A stretch of DNA of 64,000 nucleotides from JASBTN01 sp965228805. Its GTDB lineage: Bacteria; Pseudomonadota; Alphaproteobacteria; Rhodobacterales; Rhodobacteraceae. The notes beneath the pieces were generated by a model that was given only the letters and a program-made list of their open reading frames with translations, had not been told where the DNA came from and made no database searches. Shown here one piece after another: positions 17,384-25,946 of this stretch (position 1 is the stretch's first letter; every line of letters starts with the position of its first letter). A program made the translations under genes and the position numbers. The DNA is taken from NCBI RefSeq assembly GCF_965228805.1, contig NZ_CBDDIE010000003.1, forward strand, positions 930,001-994,000, read 5' to 3'.

Positions 17384-19831
17384 TCAGGGGGGCCCCGTCC
17401 CCTCAAGCAGGTTCGACAGGGTGGACCGTATCCGCTGGCTCTGCGACAGCGCATCCTGCCCTCGACTCATGGCATTTCCTTCGGGCAGGCCATCTTGCGC
17501 CGCCTCTTCCAGACGGTCTTGCAACATGATCTGCGCAACTTCCTGATAATGAGTGCCCTTGGCATGTTCCAGAAGCTCCCAATCCCCGGCAAGCCAGGCC
17601 GCGTCCCACCGTGCTTGCTCCTCATCAAGCTGCGCCCAACTTGACGCGGCACCTTCGTGATCCGCCAGAGCCGACTGTGCCCGGGCCCGCAGCCGAACTG
17701 CTGCCGGGTCATCGAGCCCGGCAAGGTAGCCCATGGCCACACCGGCCTGGCCTTCCAGCAACGCCACCCGTGCAAAGAGCACTCGGTCTTCCGGTCCTGG
17801 TATCTCATTGGGATGGGACAGGCTGATGCGCGCGGAACCTGCGAAACCAAGATCAAGCAGCCGACCGGCAACCACGCGCCTAACCGACGCTGGCAAAGCC
17901 TGTATCTGTTCGATTTCCGACACAGCATGGGTCAGGAAGGTTGCATCGTCGCCTGCCTCGGCCAGCTCGATCAAAAATGTCTCATACAAGGCCTTCGTAC
18001 CAGCCGCATCCGCCCCGTAGGTCGCCCTTGCCTCCTCAAGCAGGACAAACGCTTCGTCAAATCGAGCTGCACGGGCCTCGGTTTCGATCGCCAGACCAAG
18101 AAGCGTCGCACCCATATCCGTGCCACGGTGCTCATAAGCCATTGACGTCGCAAGTTCGCGCAACCGCGCATCAATCGGTGCTCCAGTTGCGGCACGGGCT
18201 TCGATCAAAGACAACAGCGCCTCCGGAGCGATGGGTCCGTCTGCATTGATGATCTCGTCCAATCGGTCATCTGCCCGGGTCGCATCCCCATTTGACCTGT
18301 CCAGGCGCGCCTCAAGAAGGTCAAACCCCGCCCCGTGGTTCCCCGGAGCCCGCGCGACCGCATCGCGCAGGGCATTGGCGGTCGCCACGTCGCCGATGTC
18401 CAGAAACTTCCGCGACAATCCTGGCCCAAGATGTCGACGCAGGTGCAAAGGAAGTGCCGAGAATGATTTGATCACCGCCCCCCGGTCGATATCCGCCGCA
18501 GGTGCCAGCTCGGGCTGCGCCAAGGCCGCCCAAAGAGCAACAGGACCTTGGCAGGCCATTTGCTCGACCACGGCGGCCGGGAGGCTGCTTTCCCCGTGAT
18601 CCATGATCTCACCCATCATGATCAACAAATCCGGCCGTCGCAGGTCCGCCTCGTATCGGCGCGCAACGGCAATCGCCTCGGCACCGAACGTCAGGTAGAT
18701 GTAATTGCGCACAAGGCCCAGAACATGATCGGAATTGGCCTTGTCGAATTCCCCCAGAAGCCCCGCGCGAAACACTGAGAGATCCGCGCCGTCGGTGGGT
18801 GGAACACCCCAGCTCGCGATGTCGAAATGCTCCGCCGACAGGCAGGTCTCCCCTTCGTGAGTTCTGGGGGCATCCGCCGTTTCGGACAGGCCCAAGTCAC
18901 GATCAATCACGGTCTGAATGCGCAAATGTTCGGTCGGGTCGGATGGTGTTTCGGGAACTGCGGCCTCCACCTCGGTCGGCGCCGACTGAGGCTCGGGCTC
19001 AGGCACCGGATCAAGCGCGGCTTCAACCGCAGCCTCGGTTGCCTCCAAGTCCGCCTCAAGGAGACCTTGGGCCGCGGCCCGACCGATCTGACGCAACAAT
19101 GCCTCTTCTGTTTCCGAAACGCGGGTGCTCGTCCCTTCTGCCATCTCGTCCCCAGCGACATCGGCGTAGGGATCAACAGGCGGATCGGCTGGGGCAGACT
19201 CATCCCCCAACGCCTCCGCGACGGGCTCGGTCGGTTGCACAGACAACTCAGGGTCGGCTTGCGACGCGGCCTGGGGCAAGGGCGTGCCAAACCCGAAGGT
19301 AATCGGCAGTCCCGCGCGCGCTTCTCGTGGTTCCTGGGGCATGATGATCGGTTCAGGCGACACGTCCTCTGCCACAGCCACCGCCTCATCTGGATAAATG
19401 GCGTCAACCGGGTCTGCCTGCCGCGCCGCAGATAAAGTTGGCAGGGTTTGGTTGAAAGGGCTTGCGGCATGTGGCGCCGACCCGTCCTTGATGTCCAGAA
19501 CCACCTCGCTGGCCCGTAGGTCAAATGCATCCCCGTGGCAGTCGCAACTCGAAGCGATGAAAAGCCTACCCTCGCCACGATCCTCAACGGACTGCACGCG
19601 TGTCCTTGGGATCAGTGCAAAGATACGGCTTAGGTCAAACTGCACTTCAGGCGTTGAAACGCGCAGCTCATAACCGCCTTCGACCCGGCCGAACTGCCAA
19701 GTCACGCGGGAATCAAAATCCAGAACCAGACGGGAGAAATCCGCATGCTCCCCGGACCTAATGGACACGTCCTGCGCCCAGGAGGCGCAGGGGAAAAGCA
19801 ACAGAACCCAAAGAGCGGCTCGCGCAATCAT
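17384..19831 (-). CDS. Large exported protein of unknown function in stator operon
   Basis: An 815-aa protein I do not recognise by name. It has a signal peptide (cleaved after about residue 19, SWAQ), then an AMIN-like beta domain (about 22-118; FSRLVLDFDSRVTWQ) that in other proteins binds cell wall or secretin partners. A long acidic Pro/Glu/Ala linker follows (about 120-310), and then a helical, TPR/SEL1-like region (about 340-790) rich in paired Ala/Leu helices. Its start overlaps the motA stop by 4 nt, so it is translated with the stator gene, and motE is just upstream. It could be the periplasmic partner of MotE, by analogy with rhizobial MotC, but similarity to MotC is not evident by eye. 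Confidence 0.8.
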   Translation of the reverse strand: MIARAALWVLLLFPCASWAQDVSIRSGEHADFSRLVLDFDSRVTWQFGRVEGGYELRVSTPEVQFDLSRIFALIPRTRVQSVEDRGEGRLFIASSCDCHGDAFDLRASEVVLDIKDGSAPHAASPFNQTLPTLSAARQADPVDAIYPDEAVAVAEDVSPEPIIMPQEPREARAGLPITFGFGTPLPQAASQADPELSVQPTEPVAEALGDESAPADPPVDPYADVAGDEMAEGTSTRVSETEEALLRQIGRAAAQGLLEADLEATEAAVEAALDPVPEPEPQSAPTEVEAAVPETPSDPTEHLRIQTVIDRDLGLSETADAPRTHEGETCLSAEHFDIASWGVPPTDGADLSVFRAGLLGEFDKANSDHVLGLVRNYIYLTFGAEAIAVARRYEADLRRPDLLIMMGEIMDHGESSLPAAVVEQMACQGPVALWAALAQPELAPAADIDRGAVIKSFSALPLHLRRHLGPGLSRKFLDIGDVATANALRDAVARAPGNHGAGFDLLEARLDRSNGDATRADDRLDEIINADGPIAPEALLSLIEARAATGAPIDARLRELATSMAYEHRGTDMGATLLGLAIETEARAARFDEAFVLLEEARATYGADAAGTKALYETFLIELAEAGDDATFLTHAVSEIEQIQALPASVRRVVAGRLLDLGFAGSARISLSHPNEIPGPEDRVLFARVALLEGQAGVAMGYLAGLDDPAAVRLRARAQSALADHEGAASSWAQLDEEQARWDAAWLAGDWELLEHAKGTHYQEVAQIMLQDRLEEAAQDGLPEGNAMSRGQDALSQSQRIRSTLSNLLEGTGPP

Positions 19832-20697
19832 GCGGCGTCCTTTTTCACTTCCTTCAGAGCTTCTTCGAGGTCCGAGAAGCTGGGGCGGATATGGCTGGGC
19901 GTGTTCTGACGTCCAACCTCGATACAGATATTGGTCGAATGGTTGTAGAGATTGGCGACCAGAACCTCACGGATCAGCTGATAGAAATGCGCGTCCTCTT
20001 CGGTCACCGTTTTTACCTTCGAAGCGAACGGCCCAACCAGGCCATAGGCTAGGAACACGCCCAGGAATGTCCCAACCAGCGCGCCGCCGATCAGCTTGCC
20101 GAGGATCTCGGGCGGCTGGTCGATGGAGCCCATGGTCTTGATAACCCCCAGGACAGCCGCAACGATGCCCAGCGCCGGTAGGCCATCGGCAACGGTCTGC
20201 AACGCGTGGGAGGAGTGCATCGCGTGGTGCAGATTTGCCTCCATGCGTTTTTCCAGCACTTCCTCGACCTGGTGTGGATCATCATAGTTCATCGAGGCCG
20301 AACGCAGCGTGTCACAGATCAGGTCGATCGCCTCACGATCAGTGAGGATCTTGGGGTATTTCTGAAAGATCGGGCTGTCTTCCGGGGTTTCGATATGTTC
20401 CTCAAGCGCCACCGCATTCTGGCGCGCTTGGCGAATCAGCTCGAACAGCAGGCAAAGGAGATCCTTGTAGTCCTCGGGCTTCCACTTGGACCCCTTGAAG
20501 ACCTTGCCAACATCCTTGACCGTATGTTTGATCGCGCCAAGGTCATTTGAAATCACAAAGGCCCCGGCTGCCGCACCGCCGATCATGGTAAATTCGAACG
20601 GCAAGGATTTCAGGATGATCCCCATCTTGCCGCCTGCGGCCAGGTAACCACCGAACACCATTACGAAAATCATCGCAATACCGACGATACCGATCAT
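19828..20697 (-). CDS. motA: Flagellar motor stator protein MotA
   Basis: A 289-aa stator subunit with four membrane segments: two near the N-terminus (about 2-20 and 33-52) and two after a cytoplasmic domain (about 165-185 and 198-222). The conserved PPEILGKLIGGALVGTFLGVFLAYGLVGP stretch contains the channel prolines. ATG 20697 (GTGGAGG upstream) is preferred to the in-frame start nine codons earlier. With MotB it forms the proton channel that drives rotation. motB is about 11 kb away at 30972, while motE and fliL2 are immediate neighbours. Confidence 0.95.
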   Translation of the reverse strand: MIGIVGIAMIFVMVFGGYLAAGGKMGIILKSLPFEFTMIGGAAAGAFVISNDLGAIKHTVKDVGKVFKGSKWKPEDYKDLLCLLFELIRQARQNAVALEEHIETPEDSPIFQKYPKILTDREAIDLICDTLRSASMNYDDPHQVEEVLEKRMEANLHHAMHSSHALQTVADGLPALGIVAAVLGVIKTMGSIDQPPEILGKLIGGALVGTFLGVFLAYGLVGPFASKVKTVTEEDAHFYQLIREVLVANLYNHSTNICIEVGRQNTPSHIRPSFSDLEEALKEVKKDAA

Positions 20698-20764
20698 GTC
20701 AAAGCCTCCACTCGTCCTTGTCATCAGCCTGTCAGACCAAGGTTAAGAAACCCTGAGCATCAGG

Positions 20765-21367
20765 CTAATTCGTCGGCACTGCGGCATTGCGTCCAGCCAG
20801 AATCACGCTGATCGCATAGGCGCTTTCGGGCTCTAGCCCGGACAAGATTGCTGCGGCTGCGTCAGGGCGCATCCGCGCCAGAAAACCAGCGGCGAACTGC
20901 GGGTCCATCGCAGAGAAGAGTGGCGCGGCCTCTTTCGGCTTCATGTTCTCATAAACCGCAGTCAACCGAGCCAGGTCATCCTCTGCCGCCGTATCCGCCA
21001 GTGCCATCGTTGCGGCCAACTCCTCTTCCGCCCGGGTCAGGGCTTCAAGGTTCTTCGATATCTGTTCTTCCGCCACGGCGAGCGCCTGCAACCGGTTTTC
21101 CAACGCGGCCTCACGCGCGCTCAATCGCACCTCACGCTCCTTGAGTTCGGCAAGGACGACGACCAGGTTCGGGTCTGCATCACCGGCCCTAGCGGTCGGC
21201 TCCGCTTCGGGCTCGGCCATTGCAAGCACCTCGCCAGCCACCGCATGGCCCACCGGACCACCGAGACGTAGCAGGCCGGAGGCGCCCAGCATCAAGGCAA
21301 TGACCCAAAGAACCCCGCGTGTACCGCGACGGCGACGTGGTTTTTCCTGCTTTTCCTGCTTGCTCAT
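20765..21367 (-). CDS. motE: MotE-family stator chaperone
   Basis: A 200-aa protein with a very basic cytoplasmic start (KPRRRRGTR), one membrane segment (about 18-37), a periplasmic coiled coil (about 70-125; KEREVRLSAREAALENRLQAL) and a C-terminal MgtE-N-like helical domain (about 130-190; YENMKPKEAAPLFSAMDP). This layout is that of MotE, which in Sinorhizobium is the periplasmic chaperone for the motility protein MotC. The start overlaps the DUF6468-type gene by 4 nt. No gene recognisable as motC is in the window; the 815-aa protein downstream of motA is the best candidate client. Confidence 0.82.
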   Translation of the reverse strand: MSKQEKQEKPRRRRGTRGVLWVIALMLGASGLLRLGGPVGHAVAGEVLAMAEPEAEPTARAGDADPNLVVVLAELKEREVRLSAREAALENRLQALAVAEEQISKNLEALTRAEEELAATMALADTAAEDDLARLTAVYENMKPKEAAPLFSAMDPQFAAGFLARMRPDAAAAILSGLEPESAYAISVILAGRNAAVPTN

Positions 21368-21738
21368 TCTGCTGCCTCCACACGGTTGCGCTGGCTCAGA
21401 AACAGCGGCTCGTCCCTTTCGTCCGGATCTGCGGCAGGCGGTTCGGACACTTCGGGCAGGTCATGCATCGACGCCAACATCAGTTCGAGCTTTCGCGACA
21501 CGTCCTCAGCCCGTTCAGTCAGGTCGGTCAGCTCGCGTGAACTGCGCCCGGCCGCCTTGCGCGCCTTTTCCAGCGTCTTTGTCATGTCATCAACCTGCGC
21601 GGACAGCACGGCCACTGCGCCGCCCATCCCGTCCTGCAGGTTGTTGAACTTCTTCAGGCGGCGGCTGAGCACCAAGCAATAGATTGCCGCGCCGACTGCA
21701 CCGGCGGCCAGAAGCGTATCTGCAATCATGTCCAGCAT
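21364..21738 (-). CDS. Small membrane-anchored coiled-coil protein (DUF6468-like)
   Basis: A 124-aa protein with one N-terminal membrane segment (residues about 3-23), a basic junction (SRRLKKF), a helical coiled-coil stretch (about 30-95) and an acidic/polar tail. Its place between fliL and motE and its layout match the DUF6468 proteins found in alphaproteobacterial flagellar loci; no function is established to my knowledge. The start ATG 21738 follows GGAAGGAG at a good distance. It overlaps motE by 4 nt. Confidence 0.75.
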   Translation of the reverse strand: MLDMIADTLLAAGAVGAAIYCLVLSRRLKKFNNLQDGMGGAVAVLSAQVDDMTKTLEKARKAAGRSSRELTDLTERAEDVSRKLELMLASMHDLPEVSEPPAADPDERDEPLFLSQRNRVEAAE

Positions 21739-21754
21739 CGGGGGTTCTCCTTCC

Positions 21755-22255
21755 CTAGTTCAGGACAAATTCCATGATGAGGAGGTCACGCACGCGCCCC
21801 TCCCCGGTCACCAGCTGGATCCGCCGGAGCATCTGCGCACGCAGCATCAAAAGCGCCGAAGGGTCTTCGATATCCCGCATTTCGACCGCGCGCAGATACG
21901 AGTTCAGCACGTCCAGAACGCGCGGAACCAACTTGGTCACATCCTCTTGATATTGTGGCTCAACCTCCAGCGAGGCGCGAAAGCGCAAATGTCGGCTGCT
22001 CACCCCGTTGCCCAGGGAAATCACCAACGGATCAATCTCGACAAAAGCCACCGGCGGCAGATCCACGGCCTCTTCTACCGGCACATCGGCGTTAGCGGTT
22101 TCGGTCGCGGGGCCCAGAATCAGCCCCGAATAGACGGCAAAGAACCCGCCGCCGCCCAACAGCAACGCGAGCACAACACCGATCAGCAAGCCCTTCTTGG
22201 ACTTCTTCTTCGGTGCCTCTTCTTCACCTTCAATCGGCTCTTCAACGTCCGCCAT
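21755..22255 (-). CDS. fliL: Flagellar basal body-associated protein FliL (copy 2, stator operon)
   Basis: A 166-aa FliL of standard form: an acidic then lysine-rich cytoplasmic tip (EEAPKKKSKKG), one membrane segment (about 23-46) and the periplasmic domain with VEIDPLVISLG and SRHLRFRASLEV, ending LIMEFVLN. FliL forms a ring around MotB and stabilises the stator. It heads the long minus-strand stator/export unit, divergent from fliF, and a CtrA-like box lies 48 nt upstream. It is closer to the family standard than the fliL at 11684. Confidence 0.92.
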   Translation of the reverse strand: MADVEEPIEGEEEAPKKKSKKGLLIGVVLALLLGGGGFFAVYSGLILGPATETANADVPVEEAVDLPPVAFVEIDPLVISLGNGVSSRHLRFRASLEVEPQYQEDVTKLVPRVLDVLNSYLRAVEMRDIEDPSALLMLRAQMLRRIQLVTGEGRVRDLLIMEFVLN

Positions 22256-22302
22256 GGTGTCACCACTTTTTTTCGTGTCGAATCCTTATAGCCCGGTGCC
22301 TA

Positions 22303-22317
22303 CTAACCGATTGTTAA
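22303..22317. promoter_or_regulatory. CtrA box between fliL2 and fliF
   Basis: CTAA-N7-TTAA, seven of eight positions matching the CtrA consensus TTAA-N7-TTAA, in the 126-nt gap between two divergent flagellar units. The midpoint is 72 nt upstream of fliF, nearly the same distance as the flgE box from flgE (67 nt). Both sites also share the ten bases TGTTAAGGGC. Confidence 0.55.
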
Positions 22318-22381
22318 GGGCGATCTGGGAAAACGGTTGCAACGACGGGGGCAGAAGCCCGCTCGCAGAAGGAGTTACGTC

Positions 22382-24073
22382 TTGCAGCAGATCCTGAACG
22401 TCTGGTCCGCGCTGGACATGCGCAAAAGGGTGATTGTGGTCTTGGCCACTGTGGCGATGTTTGCCGCCGTGCTCGGCCTGTCACGCATGGCCAGCCAGCC
22501 ATCAATGTCGCTTCTCTATGCAGGGCTCGAATCGGGTCCGGCCGGTGAGGTCGTGAAGGCGCTGGAGGCACGCGGAGCGCAATATGAGATTCGCGGCGGA
22601 TCCATTTTCGTCGAAGGCTCCCGCCGAGATGAGCTGCGCATGACATTGGCCAGCGAAGGGCTGCCAACGAACTCCTCAAAGGGCTACGAACTGCTGGATG
22701 GCCTGTCAGGATTCGGAACCACCTCGCAGATGTTCGATGCCGCCTATTGGCGCGCGAAGGAAGGGGAGCTGGCGCGCACCATTGTCTCCTCTCCCCTCAT
22801 CCAACAAGCGCGCGTGCATATCGCAAACCCCTCGCCGCAGGGCTTTCGGCAAAGGGGGACACCAACAGCATCGGTTACCGTCGCCACAGCCAGCGGCACC
22901 CTTTCCGCCCAGCACGCCAAAGCTTTGAAATTCCTGGTGGCGTCCGCCGTCACGGGGCTGTCACCGGAAGACGTTTCAATCATCGATGCGCGTGGTGGGC
23001 TGGTCATGTCAGGCGACGAGGTCGCAACGGGCGCTGCCGATGGCGGTGACCGAGCCGAGGAGCTCAAGCGGAACGTCGAACGCCTTCTGGAAGCCCGCGT
23101 CGGCTATGGCAACGCGGTGGTCGAGGTGAACGTGGAAACCGCGACCGAACGGGAATCGATCCTGGAGCGCAGTTTCGACCCCGATAGCCGCATCGCCATA
23201 TCGACCGAGACCGAAGAGACCACGAACTCTGCCCGCGATACGCGCAGCGGCGGCGTGTCGGTCGCCTCGAATCTCCCATCCGGCGAGGCAACAGGCGGTG
23301 ACGGCGCCTCTTCGTCCAGCAATTCCGAAACGCGCGAGCGGGTGAATTACGAAGTCTCGGAAACCACCCGTGAAATCCTGCGCGCGCCAGGAACCGTCAA
23401 ACGCATCAGTGTGGCCGTCCTCGTGGACGGGATCCGAACAGTGGATGCGGACGGCAACCCGGTCTGGGAGCCGCGTCCCGACGCCGAACTGACAGCATTG
23501 CGCGAGCTTGTTGCCTCTGCGGTCGGGTTCGACGAAGCCCGCGGCGACAGCCTGACCCTCAAAACCATGGAGTTCGAGCCGATCGTTGCCGAGGGCAGCG
23601 AAGCCAGCGGCGGACTGATGTCAGGCCTGAACCTGGATGTCATGTCGCTGATCAAGATAGGTGTGCTCGCCCTTGTGTCCTTGATTCTTGGCCTGTTTGT
23701 CCTGCGCCCGATCTTCGGCACCAATGCGGACGCATCCGCCCCGACTGGCGCGGCTGCGGGCGCCCTTCCTGGCCCGGCGCCGATCCCCTCGGGCCTGCCC
23801 ACACCCACCGCAGCGCACGGCGAGGGTTTTCCCGACCCCAATGCGATTCCCGACCTGCCGCCCCTGACGGGAGAAATTGATGATGGCGGTTTCTCTCCGC
23901 CTGAAATGGCTGTGGTATCCGACATTGATTTCGGCGACGACGATCTGCCTGCGCTGGGGGGCGAACCCCTGGATCCGGTCGAACGCCTACGCGCACTCAT
24001 CGACGAACGTCAGGGCGAGATGGTCGAAGTTCTGCGGGGCTGGATGGAAGATGAAGAGGAGCCAGTGCGATGA
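22382..24073 (+). CDS. fliF: Flagellar MS-ring protein FliF
   Basis: A 563-aa MS-ring protein with an N-terminal membrane segment (about 16-36), periplasmic YscJ-like ring domains (SLLYAGLESGPAGEVVKALEARG; IVSSPLIQQARVHIANPS), a disordered Ser/Gly-rich insert, a second membrane segment (about 435-455) and a cytoplasmic C-terminal tail that normally binds FliG. The start is a TTG at 22382 because AAGGAGTTACGTC stands directly before it; a TTG at 22337 in the same frame has no ribosome site. It overlaps fliH by 4 nt. fliG is not in this unit or window. Confidence 0.95.
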   Translation: MQQILNVWSALDMRKRVIVVLATVAMFAAVLGLSRMASQPSMSLLYAGLESGPAGEVVKALEARGAQYEIRGGSIFVEGSRRDELRMTLASEGLPTNSSKGYELLDGLSGFGTTSQMFDAAYWRAKEGELARTIVSSPLIQQARVHIANPSPQGFRQRGTPTASVTVATASGTLSAQHAKALKFLVASAVTGLSPEDVSIIDARGGLVMSGDEVATGAADGGDRAEELKRNVERLLEARVGYGNAVVEVNVETATERESILERSFDPDSRIAISTETEETTNSARDTRSGGVSVASNLPSGEATGGDGASSSSNSETRERVNYEVSETTREILRAPGTVKRISVAVLVDGIRTVDADGNPVWEPRPDAELTALRELVASAVGFDEARGDSLTLKTMEFEPIVAEGSEASGGLMSGLNLDVMSLIKIGVLALVSLILGLFVLRPIFGTNADASAPTGAAAGALPGPAPIPSGLPTPTAAHGEGFPDPNAIPDLPPLTGEIDDGGFSPPEMAVVSDIDFGDDDLPALGGEPLDPVERLRALIDERQGEMVEVLRGWMEDEEEPVR

Positions 24074-24711
24074 AATCCCTGTTTCCCCTTGAGGAGTTCG
24101 ACGCGGCCGACCTGCCCTCGGGCACGCAACGCCCAAAGGCCGCTGCGGCTCCACCAGTTCCGCCTCCCGCCCCCGCGATATCGGTCGAAGAGCTCGAGAA
24201 GGTGCGCCTTGAAGGCTACGAGGCGGGATACCAGGCTGGCTGGGATGATGCCAACCGCGCCGAGACCGAGGATCAGAGCCGCATTGGCGCGGAGTTTGCC
24301 CGCAACCTGCAGGACCTCGGCTTTACCTTTCATGAGGCACGCAGCCACGTGATGCATGCGCTGGAGCCTCTGTTGACCGGGATGGTCGAAAAGGTTCTGC
24401 CCCGCATCGTGTCCGAGACCGTGGGGCAGACCATTGTCGAAGAACTGCTTCCCCTGGCCTCCGAAGCCGCCGACACCCCGATCGAGGTCGTGGTCAGCCC
24501 GGCCAGCCGCCCGGCGCTGGAAACCCTTTTGTCGGAGGCCACCACCGTGCCCTTCGCGCTGAAGGAAGAGGAAAGCCTGGCGGAAGGCCAAGTCTTCCTG
24601 CGCTCGGGCAAGACAGAAAAACATCTTGATCTGACCGGGGCGGTCGACCGGATCGGCACCGCCATCAACGGTCTTTATGAACTCAACGAGAAGGCGTTCC
24701 AGAATGGATGA
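24070..24711 (+). CDS. fliH: Flagellar export ATPase regulator FliH
   Basis: A 213-aa FliH-like protein: a Pro/Ala-rich N-terminal region, a GxxxG-type helical repeat (LEGYEAGYQAGWDDA, about residues 57-71) typical of FliH, and a C-terminal domain resembling the peripheral stalk of V/F-ATPases (ETVGQTIVEELLPLASEA). FliH regulates and anchors FliI. It overlaps fliF by 4 nt and fliN by 8 nt, whereas fliI is elsewhere (6191). Confidence 0.85.
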   Translation: MKSLFPLEEFDAADLPSGTQRPKAAAAPPVPPPAPAISVEELEKVRLEGYEAGYQAGWDDANRAETEDQSRIGAEFARNLQDLGFTFHEARSHVMHALEPLLTGMVEKVLPRIVSETVGQTIVEELLPLASEAADTPIEVVVSPASRPALETLLSEATTVPFALKEEESLAEGQVFLRSGKTEKHLDLTGAVDRIGTAINGLYELNEKAFQNG

Positions 24712-24991
24712 CTTTGCACAAGATATGGACAACGGTAACTCAAACCCGTTCACCCAGGTGCCGATCGAGATCACGATATCGGTGGGCAAGGCCCGGCCAA
24801 TGGTGCGGGACCTGTTGAAACTCAAGGCGGATTCGGTTCTACCCCTGGACAAGAAGGTCGAGGATCCGGTCGAACTCTACATCGGCGACAAGCTGATTGC
24901 GCGAGGGGAGCTGGAGGAAGTCGAAGGCGACCCCGGTGGGCAGCTGGCCGTGCGTCTGACCGAAGTTGCCGATCTGAAATCGGGGCTCTGA
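24704..24991 (+). CDS. fliN: Flagellar motor switch protein FliN
   Basis: A 95-aa protein consisting of a short acidic leader and one SpoA domain (VPIEITISVGKARPMVRDLLKLKADSVLPLDK and the VELYIGDKLIARGEL strand). FliN is the lower C-ring component of the rotor switch and docks FliH. ATG 24704 (inside the fliH end) begins the normal MDDFAQ-type leader. fliM and fliG, the other C-ring genes, are not in the window. Confidence 0.93.
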   Translation: MDDFAQDMDNGNSNPFTQVPIEITISVGKARPMVRDLLKLKADSVLPLDKKVEDPVELYIGDKLIARGELEEVEGDPGGQLAVRLTEVADLKSGL

Positions 24992-24993
24992 CC

Positions 24994-25740
24994 ATGGCCC
25001 GTGTCACACGCGCCGTGGGCTTCTGCACGGCTATTTTGTTAACTATGATTTTCCTGGCAGGCCCGGCCCTTGCGCAGGATATTTCCATTTCCCTGGGCGA
25101 CGATGGGTCCCTTGCAACCCGCTCGATTCAGCTTCTGGTTCTGGTTACGGTGTTGAGCCTAGTGCCCGGGCTGGCAATCATGATCACCTGCTTCCCGTTC
25201 ATCGTCACGGTGTTGTCGATCCTGCGCCAGGCCATCGGGTTGCAGCAATCCCCCCCCAACATGCTGATCATCAGCCTCGCACTGTTTCTGACCTATTTCG
25301 TGATGGAACCTGTGTTTACCGAGGCCTGGGCGCGTGGGGCCGCCCCTTTTTCCGAAGGCAATATGGAGCTGGAACCAGCCTTCATGGCAGCACTTGAGCC
25401 TTTCCGGGTCTTCATGTCCGCCCGGATCGACGTCGAGACCTTCCAGAACCTCGCCAGCCTGCGCGAGGCCACCGTGGGGATTGCACCCGAGCCAGAGGCG
25501 CCACTGTCGCTGCTCGTGCCCTCATTCCTGCTGTCAGAGATCGAACGCGCTTTTCAGATCGGCTTCCTTCTGTTCCTGCCCTTCCTGATCATCGACCTCG
25601 TCGTGGCGGCAATTCTCATGTCGATGGGCATGATGATGGTGCCGCCGGCGATCGTCTCGCTCCCATTCAAACTAGCCTTCTTCGTGGTCGCAGATGGGTG
25701 GAGCCTGGTATCCGGCGCGCTGGTACGAAGCTACTTCTGA
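24994..25740 (+). CDS. fliP: Flagellar export gate protein FliP
   Basis: A 248-aa FliP with a cleavable signal peptide (GPALAQ, about residue 28), as in other FliP proteins, and four hydrophobic segments. Family blocks are SFPFIVTVLSILRQAIGLQQSPPN-like and SEIERAFQIGFLLFLPFLIIDLVVA, followed by MGMMMVPPAIVSLPFKL. FliP forms the core pentamer of the export gate with FliR and FliQ. It is the last gene of the fliF unit and is followed by an intrinsic terminator. Confidence 0.97.
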   Translation: MARVTRAVGFCTAILLTMIFLAGPALAQDISISLGDDGSLATRSIQLLVLVTVLSLVPGLAIMITCFPFIVTVLSILRQAIGLQQSPPNMLIISLALFLTYFVMEPVFTEAWARGAAPFSEGNMELEPAFMAALEPFRVFMSARIDVETFQNLASLREATVGIAPEPEAPLSLLVPSFLLSEIERAFQIGFLLFLPFLIIDLVVAAILMSMGMMMVPPAIVSLPFKLAFFVVADGWSLVSGALVRSYF

Positions 25741-25760
25741 CTTAGAACAAACAGGCGATG

Positions 25761-25788
25761 GGCGCGGGCATTCCCCGCGCCTTCTTCT
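25761..25788 (+). terminator. Terminator of the fliF-fliP unit
   Basis: A perfect 8-bp stem GGCGCGGG / CCCGCGCC with a 5-nt loop, followed by CTTCTTCT, 20 nt after the fliP stop codon. The rest of the 206-nt gap to flgI contains only a second hairpin that serves the opposite strand. Confidence 0.75.
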
Positions 25789-25881
25789 ATTCCAGCTGTA
25801 CTCACGTGACGCGTCCTTCGTCCCTCGTGGCATCCAAGCAAGCGGCAGGTGCGGACAGGTGCCGACCTGTTCTGCATCTCG

Positions 25882-25920
25882 AACGAGAAAGGCCGGGGCA
25901 TCCTTCACGACGCCCCGGCC
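25882..25920 (-). terminator. Terminator of the flgE-flgI unit
   Basis: A 9-bp perfect stem (GGCCGGGGC at 25891 / GCCCCGGCC at 25912) with a 12-nt loop. Read on the minus strand it ends in TTTCTCGTT, a suitable U-rich tail, 27 nt after the flgI stop codon. Confidence 0.8.
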
Positions 25921-25946
25921 TTCCGGAATTGAATGACGATACCTGC

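Noticed and set aside
20752..20764. CCTGA-GCA-TCAGG hairpin between motE and motA as a terminator
   Set aside because: The 5-bp stem is too weak, and motA lies in the same direction only 67 nt downstream, so termination here is unlikely.
25741..25946. Small open frames between fliP and flgI
   Set aside because: They overlap two clear terminator hairpins, have no ribosome site and encode no recognisable product.
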